Counted from the first letter of the stretch, positions 50,255 to 58,575 are shown. The stretch: 64,000 bases of DNA from Kitasatospora sp. NBC_00240 (GCF_026342405.1 NZ_JAPEMU010000001.1:1550001-1614000), one strand, 5' to 3'. A program made the numbers and translations. Notes: generated from the sequence alone by a model not told the origin.

Positions 50255-51319
50255 TCAGCAGAAGGTGCGGGGCGTCAGGTAGTCCGGCACCACCACGCGG
50301 GTCTGCGGGGAGGCCTGCGCCACCTGCGCGGTGAACGCGGCCAGGTCCATGTGCGGGTCCGGCCGGACGGGGTTCACCAGCGCGCTCTCGAAGGTGTCCC
50401 AGTGCACCGGCACGACCGTCCGCGGGTTGCCCAGCGCCCGCATCAGCCGTGGCACGTACCCGTGGGTGGCCGCGCTGCCGGGTACGGCGATCATCGCCAG
50501 ATCGGGCCGCAACCCGGCCGCCTCCCGCTCGGCGAAGTCGCTCGCGCCCGTCAGGAAGGCCGTCGGGCCGCCCTCGAAGCCGACCTGGAAGGCCAGCGTG
50601 TCGCCCTCGGGCAGATCGCCGACGGTGGCCGGCCGCCGCGGCGGAAGCGCGTTCAGCGTCCCGGGCGCGAAGTACCGGCGCTGCTCGTTGCGGCTGTGCC
50701 GGCTCGCCACCACCTCCACGGTCAGCCCGCCGCCGAAGTCCAGCACCTCGCCGCCCTTCACCACGATCAGCTGCCCGGCGGGCACGTCGAGGGCGCGCAG
50801 CAGGTGGTAGGTGGTCTCGGTGCCGACCACCGGCGCGCCGGTCCTGGCCGCGATGTACGGGACGTCGTTGATGTGGTCCCAGTGACTGTGGCTGACCAGG
50901 AGCAGCTCCGGGGTACCGATGTGCGGGTCCACCAGCGCCGGGTCGGTGACCAGCGGCGTGGCGGGGTCGAAGGCCTTGCCGCCGTCGACGTGGAGGCCGG
51001 TGCTGAAGCGGGTCAGGTAGGGGTCGAACAGGACGGTGCGGCCGCCGTGGTCGATCCGCCAGCCCGCCGTGCCGAGCCAGCGGTAGACGGTGCCGGACGG
51101 CCTCCCGGCCTGCTCCTGCCCGTCCGGCTGTTCCCGCTGTTCCCGCTGTTCCCGCTGTTCCCGCTGTTCCTGCTGTTCCTGCGGCTGCGTGTCGGCCCGG
51201 CCCGGCCAGTCCCGTGGCGCGGCCTCGGCGGGTAACGCGGCGGCCGCCACGGGCAGGCCGGCTCCGGCGGCGGCCGCCGCGCGCAGGAAGGTACGGCGGT
51301 CGAGTGCGGGGTTCCGCAT
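50255..51319 (-). CDS. Tat-exported metallo-beta-lactamase-fold hydrolase
   Basis: The protein has 354 residues. The Tat signal is DRRTFLRAAAAAGAGLPVAAAALP. A Gln/Glu/Arg linker (47-70) made of repeated QRE units leads to an MBL-fold domain with LLVSHSHWDHIND (zinc ligands 144-149), ASRHSRN and VPVHWDTF. It resembles the UlaG/NAPE-PLD-like group and should be a zinc hydrolase, folded before export. AGAGGA lies ten bases before the ATG. The linker is encoded by a 9-bp tandem repeat and may vary in length between strains. Confidence 0.88.
   Translation of the reverse strand: MRNPALDRRTFLRAAAAAGAGLPVAAAALPAEAAPRDWPGRADTQPQEQQEQREQREQREQREQPDGQEQAGRPSGTVYRWLGTAGWRIDHGGRTVLFDPYLTRFSTGLHVDGGKAFDPATPLVTDPALVDPHIGTPELLLVSHSHWDHINDVPYIAARTGAPVVGTETTYHLLRALDVPAGQLIVVKGGEVLDFGGGLTVEVVASRHSRNEQRRYFAPGTLNALPPRRPATVGDLPEGDTLAFQVGFEGGPTAFLTGASDFAEREAAGLRPDLAMIAVPGSAATHGYVPRLMRALGNPRTVVPVHWDTFESALVNPVRPDPHMDLAAFTAQVAQASPQTRVVVPDYLTPRTFC
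51131..51184. repeat. 9-bp tandem repeat inside the Tat MBL gene
   Basis: About six copies of TTCCCGCTG, the last two with a C-to-T change, encode the EQR/QEQ linker on the minus strand. Confidence 0.8.
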
Positions 51320-51445
51320 CGGGTGGTGTCCTCTCCGGGTGCCTGCGGCGGCCGCGGGCCGCGCACCGCCACCCGAGAACACGCGCCGGGCGACGGTTTC
51401 GGACCGCACCGCCACCCCCGGACCGCCGGACGCCGGAAGAACGAG

Positions 51446-51476
51446 GACGGAGGTACCCAGGGCGGGTACCTCCGTC
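51446..51476 (-). terminator. Hairpin terminator after CBS gene
   Basis: GACGGAGGTACCC and its complement form a perfect 13-bp stem with a 5-base loop, 15 bases beyond the minus-strand CBS gene stop. Confidence 0.8.
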
Positions 51477-51491
51477 GGTCACCGCCCGGCG

Positions 51492-51914
51492 CTACCGGGC
51501 GCAGATCACCGACACGAACTCGGCGACCCGGGCCTGCGGCATGCCGCGGGCGATGTCCGCCTCGCTGATCATCCCGACCAGCTCGTGCTCCGGATGGTTG
51601 ATCACCGGCAGCCGCCGCACCCGGTACTGCTCCATGACCCGGAGCACCTGCTCGGTGTCCTCGTCGTCCTCCACCACCATCGGGCGGCCCTGGGCGAGTT
51701 CACCGGCCTCGACCTGGCTGGGGTCACGCCCTTCGGCGACGCACTTCAGCACGATGTCGCGGTCGGTGAGAATGCCCAGCAGCTTCTGCTTGTCGCCGCA
51801 GATGGGGAGCGCCCCGACGTCCCGCTCCCGCATGATCCTGGCCGCGTCGGCGAGTGTGTCGTGCTCGCCGACACACTCCGCCCCCGCGTGCATGATGTCG
51901 CCGGCTCTGGTCAT
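51492..51914 (-). CDS. Two-CBS-domain protein (Hrp1-like)
   Basis: The protein has 140 residues made of two CBS modules: AGDIMHAGAECVGEHDTLADAARIMRERDVGALPI and GRPMVVEDDEDTEQVLRVMEQYRVRRLPVIN. An AGGAGG ribosome site precedes the ATG. Stand-alone CBS pairs bind adenylates and occur in stress and dormancy regulons of actinobacteria (for example Hrp1 of Mycobacterium). The partner is unknown. It lies just after the slipin gene on the same strand. Confidence 0.92.
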   Translation of the reverse strand: MTRAGDIMHAGAECVGEHDTLADAARIMRERDVGALPICGDKQKLLGILTDRDIVLKCVAEGRDPSQVEAGELAQGRPMVVEDDEDTEQVLRVMEQYRVRRLPVINHPEHELVGMISEADIARGMPQARVAEFVSVICAR

Positions 51915-51945
51915 GGTCAGGCCTCCTGCCGTAACTGCCCACTCC

Positions 51946-51983
51946 CCCGCTCCCACTCGTGGCCCCCGCTCCCACTCGCGGCC
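51946..51983. repeat. 19-bp tandem repeat between slipin and CBS genes
   Basis: CCCGCTCCCACTCGTGGCC is followed directly by a copy with one change and then a degenerate third. It fills much of the 115-bp spacer. Confidence 0.7.
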
Positions 51984-52029
51984 CCTTGCTCCCATCGTGG
52001 TCCGGCCCCGGCCGGGGCGCCACCGGGCG

Positions 52030-53010
52030 TCACTGTTCGCGGGCGTGGTCCGGCCCGGAGCCGTCCCCGCCGTCCACCCGCGGGACGTCGACAGCCGTCC
52101 GCTCCTCCTTCGGGACCCGCGCCAACAGCTCCTCCAGCGGGGGCAGTTCCAGCTGCTCGACGCCCCGGCGGGCCGCCTCGACGGCTTCGACCGCCTCCAC
52201 CACCCCCGGCTGCCCGTCGCCTTCGGCCTCGCCCGCCGGCGCCGCCCGGACGTTGGCGGCCGTCGCGCTGTCGAGGAAGCGCAGCAGCTCTACCGGGAAC
52301 GGCAGCACCAGGGTCGAGTTCTTCTCCGCCGCGACCTCCACCACCGTCTGCAGCAGACGCAGTTGGAGGGCCGCCGGGGTCGCGCTCATCACCGCGGCCG
52401 CCTCCGACAGCCGGGCCGAGGCCTGGAACTCGCCGTCCGCCGTGATGATCCGGGCCCGCCGCTCCCGCTCGGCCTCCGCCTGCCTGGACATCGAGCGCTT
52501 CATCGACTCCGGCAGCGCCACGTCCTTGATCTCCACCCGGTCGATCTCGACGCCCCAGCCCAGGGCCGGGGTGTCCAGCATCAGCTCCAGGCCCTGGTTG
52601 ATCGGCTCGCGGTTGGCCAGCAGGTCGTCCAGCTCGCTCTTGCCGATGATCGAACGCAGCGAGGTCTGGGCGACCTGGGAGATCGCGAAGCCGTAGTCCT
52701 GGACGTTGACGACCGCGCGGACGGGGTCGAGCACCCTGAAGTACACCACCGCGTCCACCCGTACGGTCACGTTGTCGCGGGTGATGCCCTCCTGGGCCGG
52801 GATCGGCATCGTGACGATCTGCACGTTCACCTTGTGCAGGCGGTCGGCGACCGGCATCAGCATCACCAGCCCCGGATCGCGCACCTGTGCGCGCACCCGC
52901 CCGAACCGGAACACCACGCCGCGCTGGAACTGCTGGACCACCCGGAAGCTCAGCCCGGCCCACAGACCCGCTGCCGCCACCGCCCCCAGCACCACATCGA
53001 TAATCAGCAT
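52030..53010 (-). CDS. Slipin/SPFH-family membrane protein
   Basis: The protein has 326 residues from the ATG beginning MLIIDVVLG; GAGG lies eight bases upstream. One N-terminal membrane segment (1-23) precedes a band-7/SPFH domain: VVQQFQRGVVFRFGRV, VDAVVYFRVLDPVRAVVNVQDY, TSLRSIIGKSELDDLLANRE, GWGVEIDRVEIKDVALPESMKRSMSRQAEAERERRA. The C-terminal 70 residues are acidic. Slipins scaffold membrane microdomains and usually pair with an NfeD protease partner; no NfeD gene is next to it here. Confidence 0.92.
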   Translation of the reverse strand: MLIIDVVLGAVAAAGLWAGLSFRVVQQFQRGVVFRFGRVRAQVRDPGLVMLMPVADRLHKVNVQIVTMPIPAQEGITRDNVTVRVDAVVYFRVLDPVRAVVNVQDYGFAISQVAQTSLRSIIGKSELDDLLANREPINQGLELMLDTPALGWGVEIDRVEIKDVALPESMKRSMSRQAEAERERRARIITADGEFQASARLSEAAAVMSATPAALQLRLLQTVVEVAAEKNSTLVLPFPVELLRFLDSATAANVRAAPAGEAEGDGQPGVVEAVEAVEAARRGVEQLELPPLEELLARVPKEERTAVDVPRVDGGDGSGPDHAREQ

Positions 53011-53179
53011 CGCCGCCACCTCAGGCACCCGACCGCCCCGGCCCGATCGGGGTGGGACCGGGCTGACGATCGCCGGAACAGCCGCCTTCCACGCTACGCC
53101 TGCGCGGGCACCGCCGGAACGGGCGCCGGCCGCGCTCCCCCGGGCGGGGCGACGATCCCCGGCGGCCGGCGCGCCCGCC

Positions 53180-53185
53180 TAGGAT
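53180..53185 (+). promoter_or_regulatory. Probable -10 box, leaderless start
   Basis: TAGGAT lies seven bases before the ATG at 53193 with no ribosome site between. No clear -35 is visible. Confidence 0.5.
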
Positions 53186-53192
53186 CGAGGGC

Positions 53193-54104
53193 ATGCCGGA
53201 CCAGCCCCAGCCCGCGCGCCGCACCACCGCCGCCGGCCCGTCGCGGCCGGCCCGCCCGGCGCACCGCCCGGCGGCGGACCGGACAGGCCGACCGGACGCC
53301 CCGGAGCACCTCGCACATCCGGAACACCCCGAGCACCCCGAGCACCCCGAGCACCCCGCACATCCCGAGGTCACCGCGGCCGCCGCCACGAACCTGGCCG
53401 TCCTGGACGCCGCCGTCACGGACTGCCGGGCCTGCCCCCGGCTGGTCTCCTGGCGCGAGGAGGCGGCCCGCACCAAGCGGAAGTCCTACCTGGACTGGGA
53501 CTACTGGGCCCGGCCGATCCCCGGGTTCGGCCCGGCCGACGCCCCGCTCGTCCTGGTCGGCCTCGCGCCCGCCGCCCACGGCGCCAACCGCACCGGCCGG
53601 ATCTTCACCGGGGACCCCTCCGGAGACCTGCTCTACGCCGAGCTGCACCGCCTGGGCCTGGCCTCCCGCCCCGAGTCCGTCCGGCTCGGCGACGGCCTGG
53701 AACTGTACGGCGTACGGATCACCGACCCCGTCCGCTGCGCCCCGCCCGACAACCGGCCCACCCCGGCCGAACGCGACACCTGCCGGCCGTGGATCGCCCG
53801 CGAGCTGACGCTGCTGCGCCCGCACGTCCGGGCCGTGGTCGCACTCGGCGGGTTCGCCTGGCAGGCGCTGCTCCCGGCGCTGGCCGCGGCCGGCTGGCAG
53901 CTGCCCCGGCCCCGCCCGGTGTTCGGCCACGGCGCGCACGTCAGCCTGCCGGCCGCCGACGGCGGGCCGCCACTGGAGCTGCACGGCTGCTACCACGTCA
54001 GCCCACGCAACACCTTCACCGGCCGGCTGACGCCCGCGATGCTCCGCGACGTCCTGCGCACGGCGGCCCGAGGGGCCGGCCTGGACCCGTCCCCGGAGCC
54101 GTAG
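53193..54104 (+). CDS. Family-5 uracil-DNA glycosylase (UdgB-type) with His/Pro N-terminal tail
   Basis: The protein has 303 residues. Motif 1 is GLAPAAHGANRTGRIFTGD (123-141), which has Ala where families 1 and 4 have a catalytic Asp or Glu, as in family 5. Motif 2 is YHVSPRNTFTGRLT near the C-terminus. Four cysteines (78, 81, 182, 197) fit the 4Fe-4S cluster. The first 65 residues are an Arg/Pro-rich and then HPEHPEHPEH tail encoded by a 9-bp repeat, absent from typical members. It should remove uracil and other deaminated bases from DNA. Confidence 0.9.
   Translation: MPDQPQPARRTTAAGPSRPARPAHRPAADRTGRPDAPEHLAHPEHPEHPEHPEHPAHPEVTAAAATNLAVLDAAVTDCRACPRLVSWREEAARTKRKSYLDWDYWARPIPGFGPADAPLVLVGLAPAAHGANRTGRIFTGDPSGDLLYAELHRLGLASRPESVRLGDGLELYGVRITDPVRCAPPDNRPTPAERDTCRPWIARELTLLRPHVRAVVALGGFAWQALLPALAAAGWQLPRPRPVFGHGAHVSLPAADGGPPLELHGCYHVSPRNTFTGRLTPAMLRDVLRTAARGAGLDPSPEP
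53322..53366. repeat. 9-bp tandem repeat coding for His-Pro-Glu units
   Basis: Four near-exact copies of GAGCACCCC plus a diverged fifth encode the EHP repeats in the glycosylase N-terminal tail. Confidence 0.8.
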
Positions 54105-54131
54105 GAGCCCCTTCCCGGGGCGTCGGGCAGG

Positions 54132-55082
54132 TCAGCCGAAGCGGGGCAGGCGCCGCCCGGCCGCGCGGGCCCAGACCTCCGGCAGCCGCTCCCGGGCGGC
54201 CGCCGCCGCGGCCAGCTGCCGGGCGTACAGGACGCCGTACGCGAAGGCATCGGCGCACCCCTGGTCCCCGCCCGTACCCGTGTCCGCACCCGTCACCGTT
54301 CCCGGGTCCGTGCCCGCGGCCAGGTCGCGCAGGGCGGCGGCGGCCACCACCGCGTCCTGGTGCTCGCCGAGCAGCTCCTGGACGGCCTTCATCCGCTGCG
54401 CGTACCGGCGGGCGGCCTCACCGGCCACCGGCTCGGCGGTCTCCGCCGCGTACCGGGCCCGCTTCGCCGCCTTGCGGGCCTCGTGCAGCGCGGTATCGCC
54501 GTCCGGCCCGGGCCCGGCCGCCAGGGCGGTCCGGACCCGATCGGCCGTCCGGCGCTGCTCGCGGGCGGCGATCCGGGAGAACTCGGGCACGGCGGCCCGC
54601 CCGGCCCGGCCGCGCAGCGGCGGATCGGCCAGCAGCGCGGCCAGGTCCGCCCCCAGGGCCCGGCGCCGGGTGCTGTCCAGGGCCGCGACGACCTCCGGCC
54701 GGAGGCGATCCCCCTCCCGCCGGAACCACGCGGCGAGCCGGCCGGCCGTCCGCTCCGGGCGGCAGTCCGGCGGCAGTGCGCGGGCGTCGGCCAGCAGCCG
54801 CTCGCCCAGCACCTCGCGGTCGCGGGCCTGCCCCAGCACCGCGCCGAGCCACTTCAGCTCGGTGGCCAGCTCCCGTGCCGGGCCCTCGGCGAACAGCCGC
54901 CGGTAGGTCTGCAGCGCGCTGCGCAGCCGTCGGCAGGCGACCCGCATCCGGTGCACGGCGTCCGGTTCGTCCGCCCGCACCGCCGGTTCGAGCGCGGCGA
55001 GCACCTCGGCCTGGGCGGCCAACCGGGCCAGCACGACGGCGCCGATCGTGGTCGCCGGTGCGGTGGTCGCGGGTGCCGGCAC
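54132..55082 (-). CDS. CHAD-domain protein
   Basis: The protein has 316 residues. The CHAD signature is clear: DAVHRMRVACRRLRSALQTYRRLF, ELKWLGAVLGQARDREVLGERL, and in the second half ALHEARKAAKRARYAAE and MKAVQELLGEHQDAVVAAAAL. CHAD proteins are helical, bind polyphosphate through conserved His and basic residues, and locate to polyphosphate granules. No CYTH domain or linked ppk gene is seen. GGGGG lies nine bases before the GTG start. Confidence 0.92.
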   Translation of the reverse strand: MPAPATTAPATTIGAVVLARLAAQAEVLAALEPAVRADEPDAVHRMRVACRRLRSALQTYRRLFAEGPARELATELKWLGAVLGQARDREVLGERLLADARALPPDCRPERTAGRLAAWFRREGDRLRPEVVAALDSTRRRALGADLAALLADPPLRGRAGRAAVPEFSRIAAREQRRTADRVRTALAAGPGPDGDTALHEARKAAKRARYAAETAEPVAGEAARRYAQRMKAVQELLGEHQDAVVAAAALRDLAAGTDPGTVTGADTGTGGDQGCADAFAYGVLYARQLAAAAAARERLPEVWARAAGRRLPRFG

Positions 55083-55222
55083 CTGGTCACCCCCTCGCGG
55101 GTCGACCGGACCGGCCGGCGACCCGGCCGGTCCGAAGCTCTGGCCTCCAGCCTAGAACCCACCCGGCGACGGTGGCGGACCGACGGCCGGGAGCAGGGCG
55201 GCGGGAGCCGCCCGGCCGGGGC

Positions 55223-55609
55223 TCAGGGCCGCAGCTGGATCGCCAGCGACAGGGTGTAGCCGACGAGCATGCCGAACAGGCCGACCGCCGTGGCGTGCCG
55301 CGCGCTGAACGGCAGACCCGCCAGGGACGGGTAGACCAGGACGGCGCAGCCGGCCGCCAGGTCGGCCGCGTACAGGCCGACCGGCGGCACCACCTGGGTG
55401 CTGTGGGCGGCCCAGCCGGTGGCCACCAGGAACCCGGTCAGCAGCACGAAGCCGGACAGCAGGCCGCCGCCGATGGTGGACAGCACCGGGTGCGGGCCGT
55501 CCGCCTCCTCGCCCTCGGGAAGGGCGGGGCGCAGCCGCTGGGCGACGGCCAGGCTGATCAGGGCCACGGTCGCTGCCGCGAGGGCTCCGACGATCGGGGC
55601 GGGGTTCAT
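55223..55609 (-). CDS. Small polytopic membrane protein, unknown family
   Basis: The protein has 128 residues and four predicted helices: VGALAAATVALISLAV; LSTIGGGLLSGFVLLTGFLVATGWAA; LYAADLAAGCAVLVYPSLAG; ATAVGLFGMLVGYTLSLAI. AGGAG lies seven bases before the ATG, and that ATG overlaps the stop codon of the His/Pro/Cys-rich gene upstream (ATGA). The coupling suggests the two products form a complex in the membrane. I do not recognise a family. Confidence 0.75.
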   Translation of the reverse strand: MNPAPIVGALAAATVALISLAVAQRLRPALPEGEEADGPHPVLSTIGGGLLSGFVLLTGFLVATGWAAHSTQVVPPVGLYAADLAAGCAVLVYPSLAGLPFSARHATAVGLFGMLVGYTLSLAIQLRP

Positions 55610-56436
55610 CTGCGACTCCTGGTGACGGGTTGGAAGATCGCGGCGAGTGCCGCGGGTACGAGGACGGTGACGAGCAGGACGACGGACAGCACCACCGGGT
55701 CCAGCACGGGTTCCGGCGCCACGGCGAGCGGCGGCGGGGGCGCCGGGACGGCGGTGCCCGCGATCGGTGTGGCCACCGGCGGGGGCGGGAGCAGGGTCGG
55801 TGCGGGCGGGGCGGCCACCACGACGGCCTTGGCCTTGGCGGGCTTCACCGGGACGGGCGCGGCCGGCGTCGGCGCGGCCTTGACCGGCTCCGGCGCCGCC
55901 GCCTTCACCGGTGGTGGCGGTGGCGGTGGCGGAGGTGACGGCGGGTCGGGCGGTGGCGGAGGCGGCGGCACGGGCGGGTCCGGCGGATGGACCACCGGTG
56001 GCAGCGGGGGATCGGGCTTGGGCGGCGGGCAGGGTGGTGGTGGCGGGCAGGGCGGCGGGGGCGGCGGCGGCTTGCAGGGGGGCGCCGGCACGTGCGGAGG
56101 ATGTGGGAGGTGCGGCGGGTGGCCGTCGTGCGGGGGGCTGCCGTCGTGCGAGGGGTGACCGTCGTGCGGCGGGTTCGGGTTCTCCGGGTGCGGGTCCGGC
56201 GGGTGGTGCTGGTCGTGGGACGGGTGGCCGTCCTGCGGCGGGTGGTGGTCGTCCGGGTGGTCGTCCTGATGCTCCGCGGGGTGCTCCGTGGCGTGCGGTC
56301 CGGAAGGCCCCTGGGGGCCGTGCGGAGCACCGGTCGGGTGGGTCGGGTGCGCGGGCGCGGAGTGCTCCGAAGAGTGGGCGGGCTGCGGCAGTTGGGGGGC
56401 CTGGGAGGCCTGCGGCGAGTGAGCGGCGTTGTCCAT
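55606..56436 (-). CDS. His/Pro/Cys-rich protein with C-terminal membrane helix
   Basis: The protein has 276 residues of extreme composition. Residues 1-116 hold about 25 histidines among Pro, Asp and Gly (HPSHD, HDGHP, DDHHPP). Residues 117-177 are almost pure proline with three cysteines at 121, 130 and 136. Residues 178-245 are Pro/Ala/Lys-rich, and 248-267 form one membrane helix followed by RSRR. There is no N-terminal signal. The basic tail predicts the C-terminus inside, hence the His-rich part outside. The 4-base overlap with the next gene supports the frame. A metal-binding or metal-buffering role is plausible. It is divergent from disulfide cassette 2. Confidence 0.72.
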   Translation of the reverse strand: MDNAAHSPQASQAPQLPQPAHSSEHSAPAHPTHPTGAPHGPQGPSGPHATEHPAEHQDDHPDDHHPPQDGHPSHDQHHPPDPHPENPNPPHDGHPSHDGSPPHDGHPPHLPHPPHVPAPPCKPPPPPPPCPPPPPCPPPKPDPPLPPVVHPPDPPVPPPPPPPDPPSPPPPPPPPPVKAAAPEPVKAAPTPAAPVPVKPAKAKAVVVAAPPAPTLLPPPPVATPIAGTAVPAPPPPLAVAPEPVLDPVVLSVVLLVTVLVPAALAAIFQPVTRSRR

Positions 56437-56632
56437 CGGCTGATTCTGCAACCGCCCTGAGAGCGGCCCGGTGTCGATCACCCGGATTCGCGGCCGAAAC
56501 CGCCCCAGGAGTGAAGCCGCGGCACCCCGGTGACGAACGGGTACCCGAGACTGCGACACCCGTACGTCCCAGGGCGGCCGTTGCGCGGGACGGCCTCGTG
56601 CCGCCGGCCGGTCGCATGGCATACTCCCGAAC

Positions 56633-57304
56633 ATGACGACCAGCCACGCGACGAGGGCCCTGCGGGCAGCGGTGTTCACCGCGCTCGCCGTGCCGCTCTC
56701 CGCGGCCGGCCAGGTCGTCGTCACCGGCCGCCCGCTGCCGCTGGGCCTGCTGGCCGGCGCGACCGTGGTGGTCTTCCTGGCCGCCGCCGCACTGGCCGGC
56801 GCCGAGCGGGGGCTGCTGCACATCTCGGCGGTGCTGGTCCCCGTCGAGCTGCTGCTGAACACCACCTTCAACCTCGGCCAGACGACCTGTGCGCCGGCCT
56901 TCGGCGCCGGCCACGGCCCGGTCCACGGGATGAACCTGCTGGTCTGCGGCGGCGGTTCGCTGGACGGCTCGTTCCTCCCCGGCCCGCTCGGCCGCACCGG
57001 CCCGGTCGCCCCCGCCGCCGCCCAGCTGTTCCTGCTGCTGGTCCACCTGCTGGTGGCCGTCGTCGCGGCCGTCTGGCTCCGGCTGGGCGACGCCGCGCTG
57101 AGCGGTCTGGCGAGCGCGCTGCGCGCCCTGCGCGAGTCGCTCGGCGGTCCGCTCCGGCGGCTGCTGCTGCTCGCGCCGGTGCCGGCCCGCCCCGTCCGGC
57201 TGGTCCCGCTGCCGGTCCCGGACCTTCCGCGACCGCGCCACCAGGACGTTCTGCGCGGCCCGGCCCCCCGACGCGGCCCGCCGGCCTTCGCGCCCGCCGC
57301 CTGA
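56633..57304 (+). CDS. Membrane protein of disulfide cassette 2, paralogue of 12550
   Basis: The protein has 223 residues with the same plan as the cassette 1 protein. The opening TRALRAAVFTALAV...GQVVVTGRPLPLGLLAG aligns residue for residue with RTLRAAIFAALVV...GQVLVTGRPLPVAVLAL. Cysteines are in GQTTCAP (C86) and LLVCGGGS (C105), in the loop before the fourth helix. The C-terminal tail is again Arg/Pro-rich. The ATG lies seven bases after CATACT, as at 12550. Conservation of the cysteine pair and gene order argues that it works with the DsbA-like protein; the function is not known. Confidence 0.8.
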   Translation: MTTSHATRALRAAVFTALAVPLSAAGQVVVTGRPLPLGLLAGATVVVFLAAAALAGAERGLLHISAVLVPVELLLNTTFNLGQTTCAPAFGAGHGPVHGMNLLVCGGGSLDGSFLPGPLGRTGPVAPAAAQLFLLLVHLLVAVVAAVWLRLGDAALSGLASALRALRESLGGPLRRLLLLAPVPARPVRLVPLPVPDLPRPRHQDVLRGPAPRRGPPAFAPAA

Positions 57305-57489
57305 GACCGTCCGCCGTCCCTGCCCGGCTCCCCCGGGCACGCCCGGACGACGGTGCCCCGGCGACGCGCCCACCCCGGCCGTCCAGAGCATCCACCGCCC
57401 GGCCCCCGCGCCGCCCGCCCGCACCCGCCCTCCGGCGGTGCGCCCCGGGCCGCGGCCGCCCGCGCCGCATCCGTCCAGGAGTCGACCCG

Positions 57490-58452
57490 ATGTCCAAGAG
57501 CCCGATGCCCCAGAGCCCGATGTCCAGCAGCCCGATGTCCGACAGCCCGATCCGGCCCGCCGCCGGCGACCCGGCCGAGCAGCGGAGCACCGCGCCGGGC
57601 AGCGCCCAGCAGCTCCCGCCGCAGAACCCGCACCGCGCCTCCCTGCCGACGGCCCGCGAGCGCATCCAGGAGGCCCACCGCCTGGAGGCCAGGTCCGCCC
57701 GGACCCGCCGGCGGATCGTGACGGGCGCCGCGATCGTCGCGGTGCTGGCCCTGGCCGGCGGCACCGCCCTGGCGATCGGCACCGCGGGCGGCGGCGCCAA
57801 GGCCGTCCCGGCCGCCGCCGGCGACCCGGCCAGGACCGCCGGCCCGGCCGGCCCGCTGGTGGTGCCGGCCAACACCTCCGGCCCGGACGGCACCGTGATC
57901 ACCTACGGGAAGCCGGACGCCGCGCACACGCTGCAGGTGTTCGAGGACTTCCGCTGCCCCGTCTGCAAGACCTTCGAGAAGGCGCACGGCAAGGCCGTCC
58001 AGCAGCTCGCGGACGACGGTACCTACAAGATCGAGTACCACCTGGCCGCCTTCCTGGACGTCAATCTCGGCGGCCGGGGCTCGCGCACCGCGCTGGCCGC
58101 CGCCGGGGCCGCGGCCAACGAAGGCGTGGACAAGTTCAAGCAGTTCCACGACGTGCTCTACGCCAACCAGCCCGAGGAGCGCGAGGACGGCTTCGGGGAC
58201 GTCAACCGGATCCTCGCGCTGGCCGAGCAGGTCCCGGGGCTGAAGACCGAGGCCTTCACCAAGGCCGTCACCGAGGGCACCTACGCGCCGTGGGCGGCCA
58301 AGGTGGCCGAGGCGTTCAACTCCAGCGGGGTGACCGGCACGCCGACCGTCAAGCTCGACGGCAGGCCGGTCAAGCTGGCCGACAGCAGCGGCCGGCCCCT
58401 GACGGCCGAGCAGCTCACCGCCCAGCTGCGGCAGGCCGCCGGCGCCCGGTGA
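57490..58452 (+). CDS. DsbA-like membrane-anchored thioredoxin-fold protein (cassette 2)
   Basis: The protein has 320 residues. The cytoplasmic N-terminus contains SPM repeats (SPMPQSPMSSSPMSDSP). An anchor (77-97) precedes the thioredoxin domain with QVFEDFRCPVC (C156-C159) and cis-Pro GTPTVKLDG. The CPVC dipeptide differs from CPYC of cassette 1, which would shift redox potential, so the two proteins may have different substrates or directions. The catalytic domains are otherwise very similar (NEGVDKFKQFHD, LYANQPEER). It lies about 185 bp after the membrane protein gene. Confidence 0.92.
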   Translation: MSKSPMPQSPMSSSPMSDSPIRPAAGDPAEQRSTAPGSAQQLPPQNPHRASLPTARERIQEAHRLEARSARTRRRIVTGAAIVAVLALAGGTALAIGTAGGGAKAVPAAAGDPARTAGPAGPLVVPANTSGPDGTVITYGKPDAAHTLQVFEDFRCPVCKTFEKAHGKAVQQLADDGTYKIEYHLAAFLDVNLGGRGSRTALAAAGAAANEGVDKFKQFHDVLYANQPEEREDGFGDVNRILALAEQVPGLKTEAFTKAVTEGTYAPWAAKVAEAFNSSGVTGTPTVKLDGRPVKLADSSGRPLTAEQLTAQLRQAAGAR

Positions 58453-58547
58453 GCCGGCGGGCGGTCACCGCCCGCCCGTCGCGTACGGCCCGCCGTCGGC
58501 CGGGCGACCGCTGACCGCCGACGCGGACGCGTACCGCACCACCGGTA

Positions 58548-58575
58548 CCGGCCCGGCCTCTCCCGGCCGGGCCGG
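58548..58575 (+). terminator. Intercistronic hairpin between dsbA-like and VKOR genes
   Basis: CCGGCCCGGCC and its complement form an 11-bp stem with a 6-base loop, within the 175-bp gap between the two genes. It may attenuate or process the transcript. Cassette 1 has no such gap. Confidence 0.55.
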
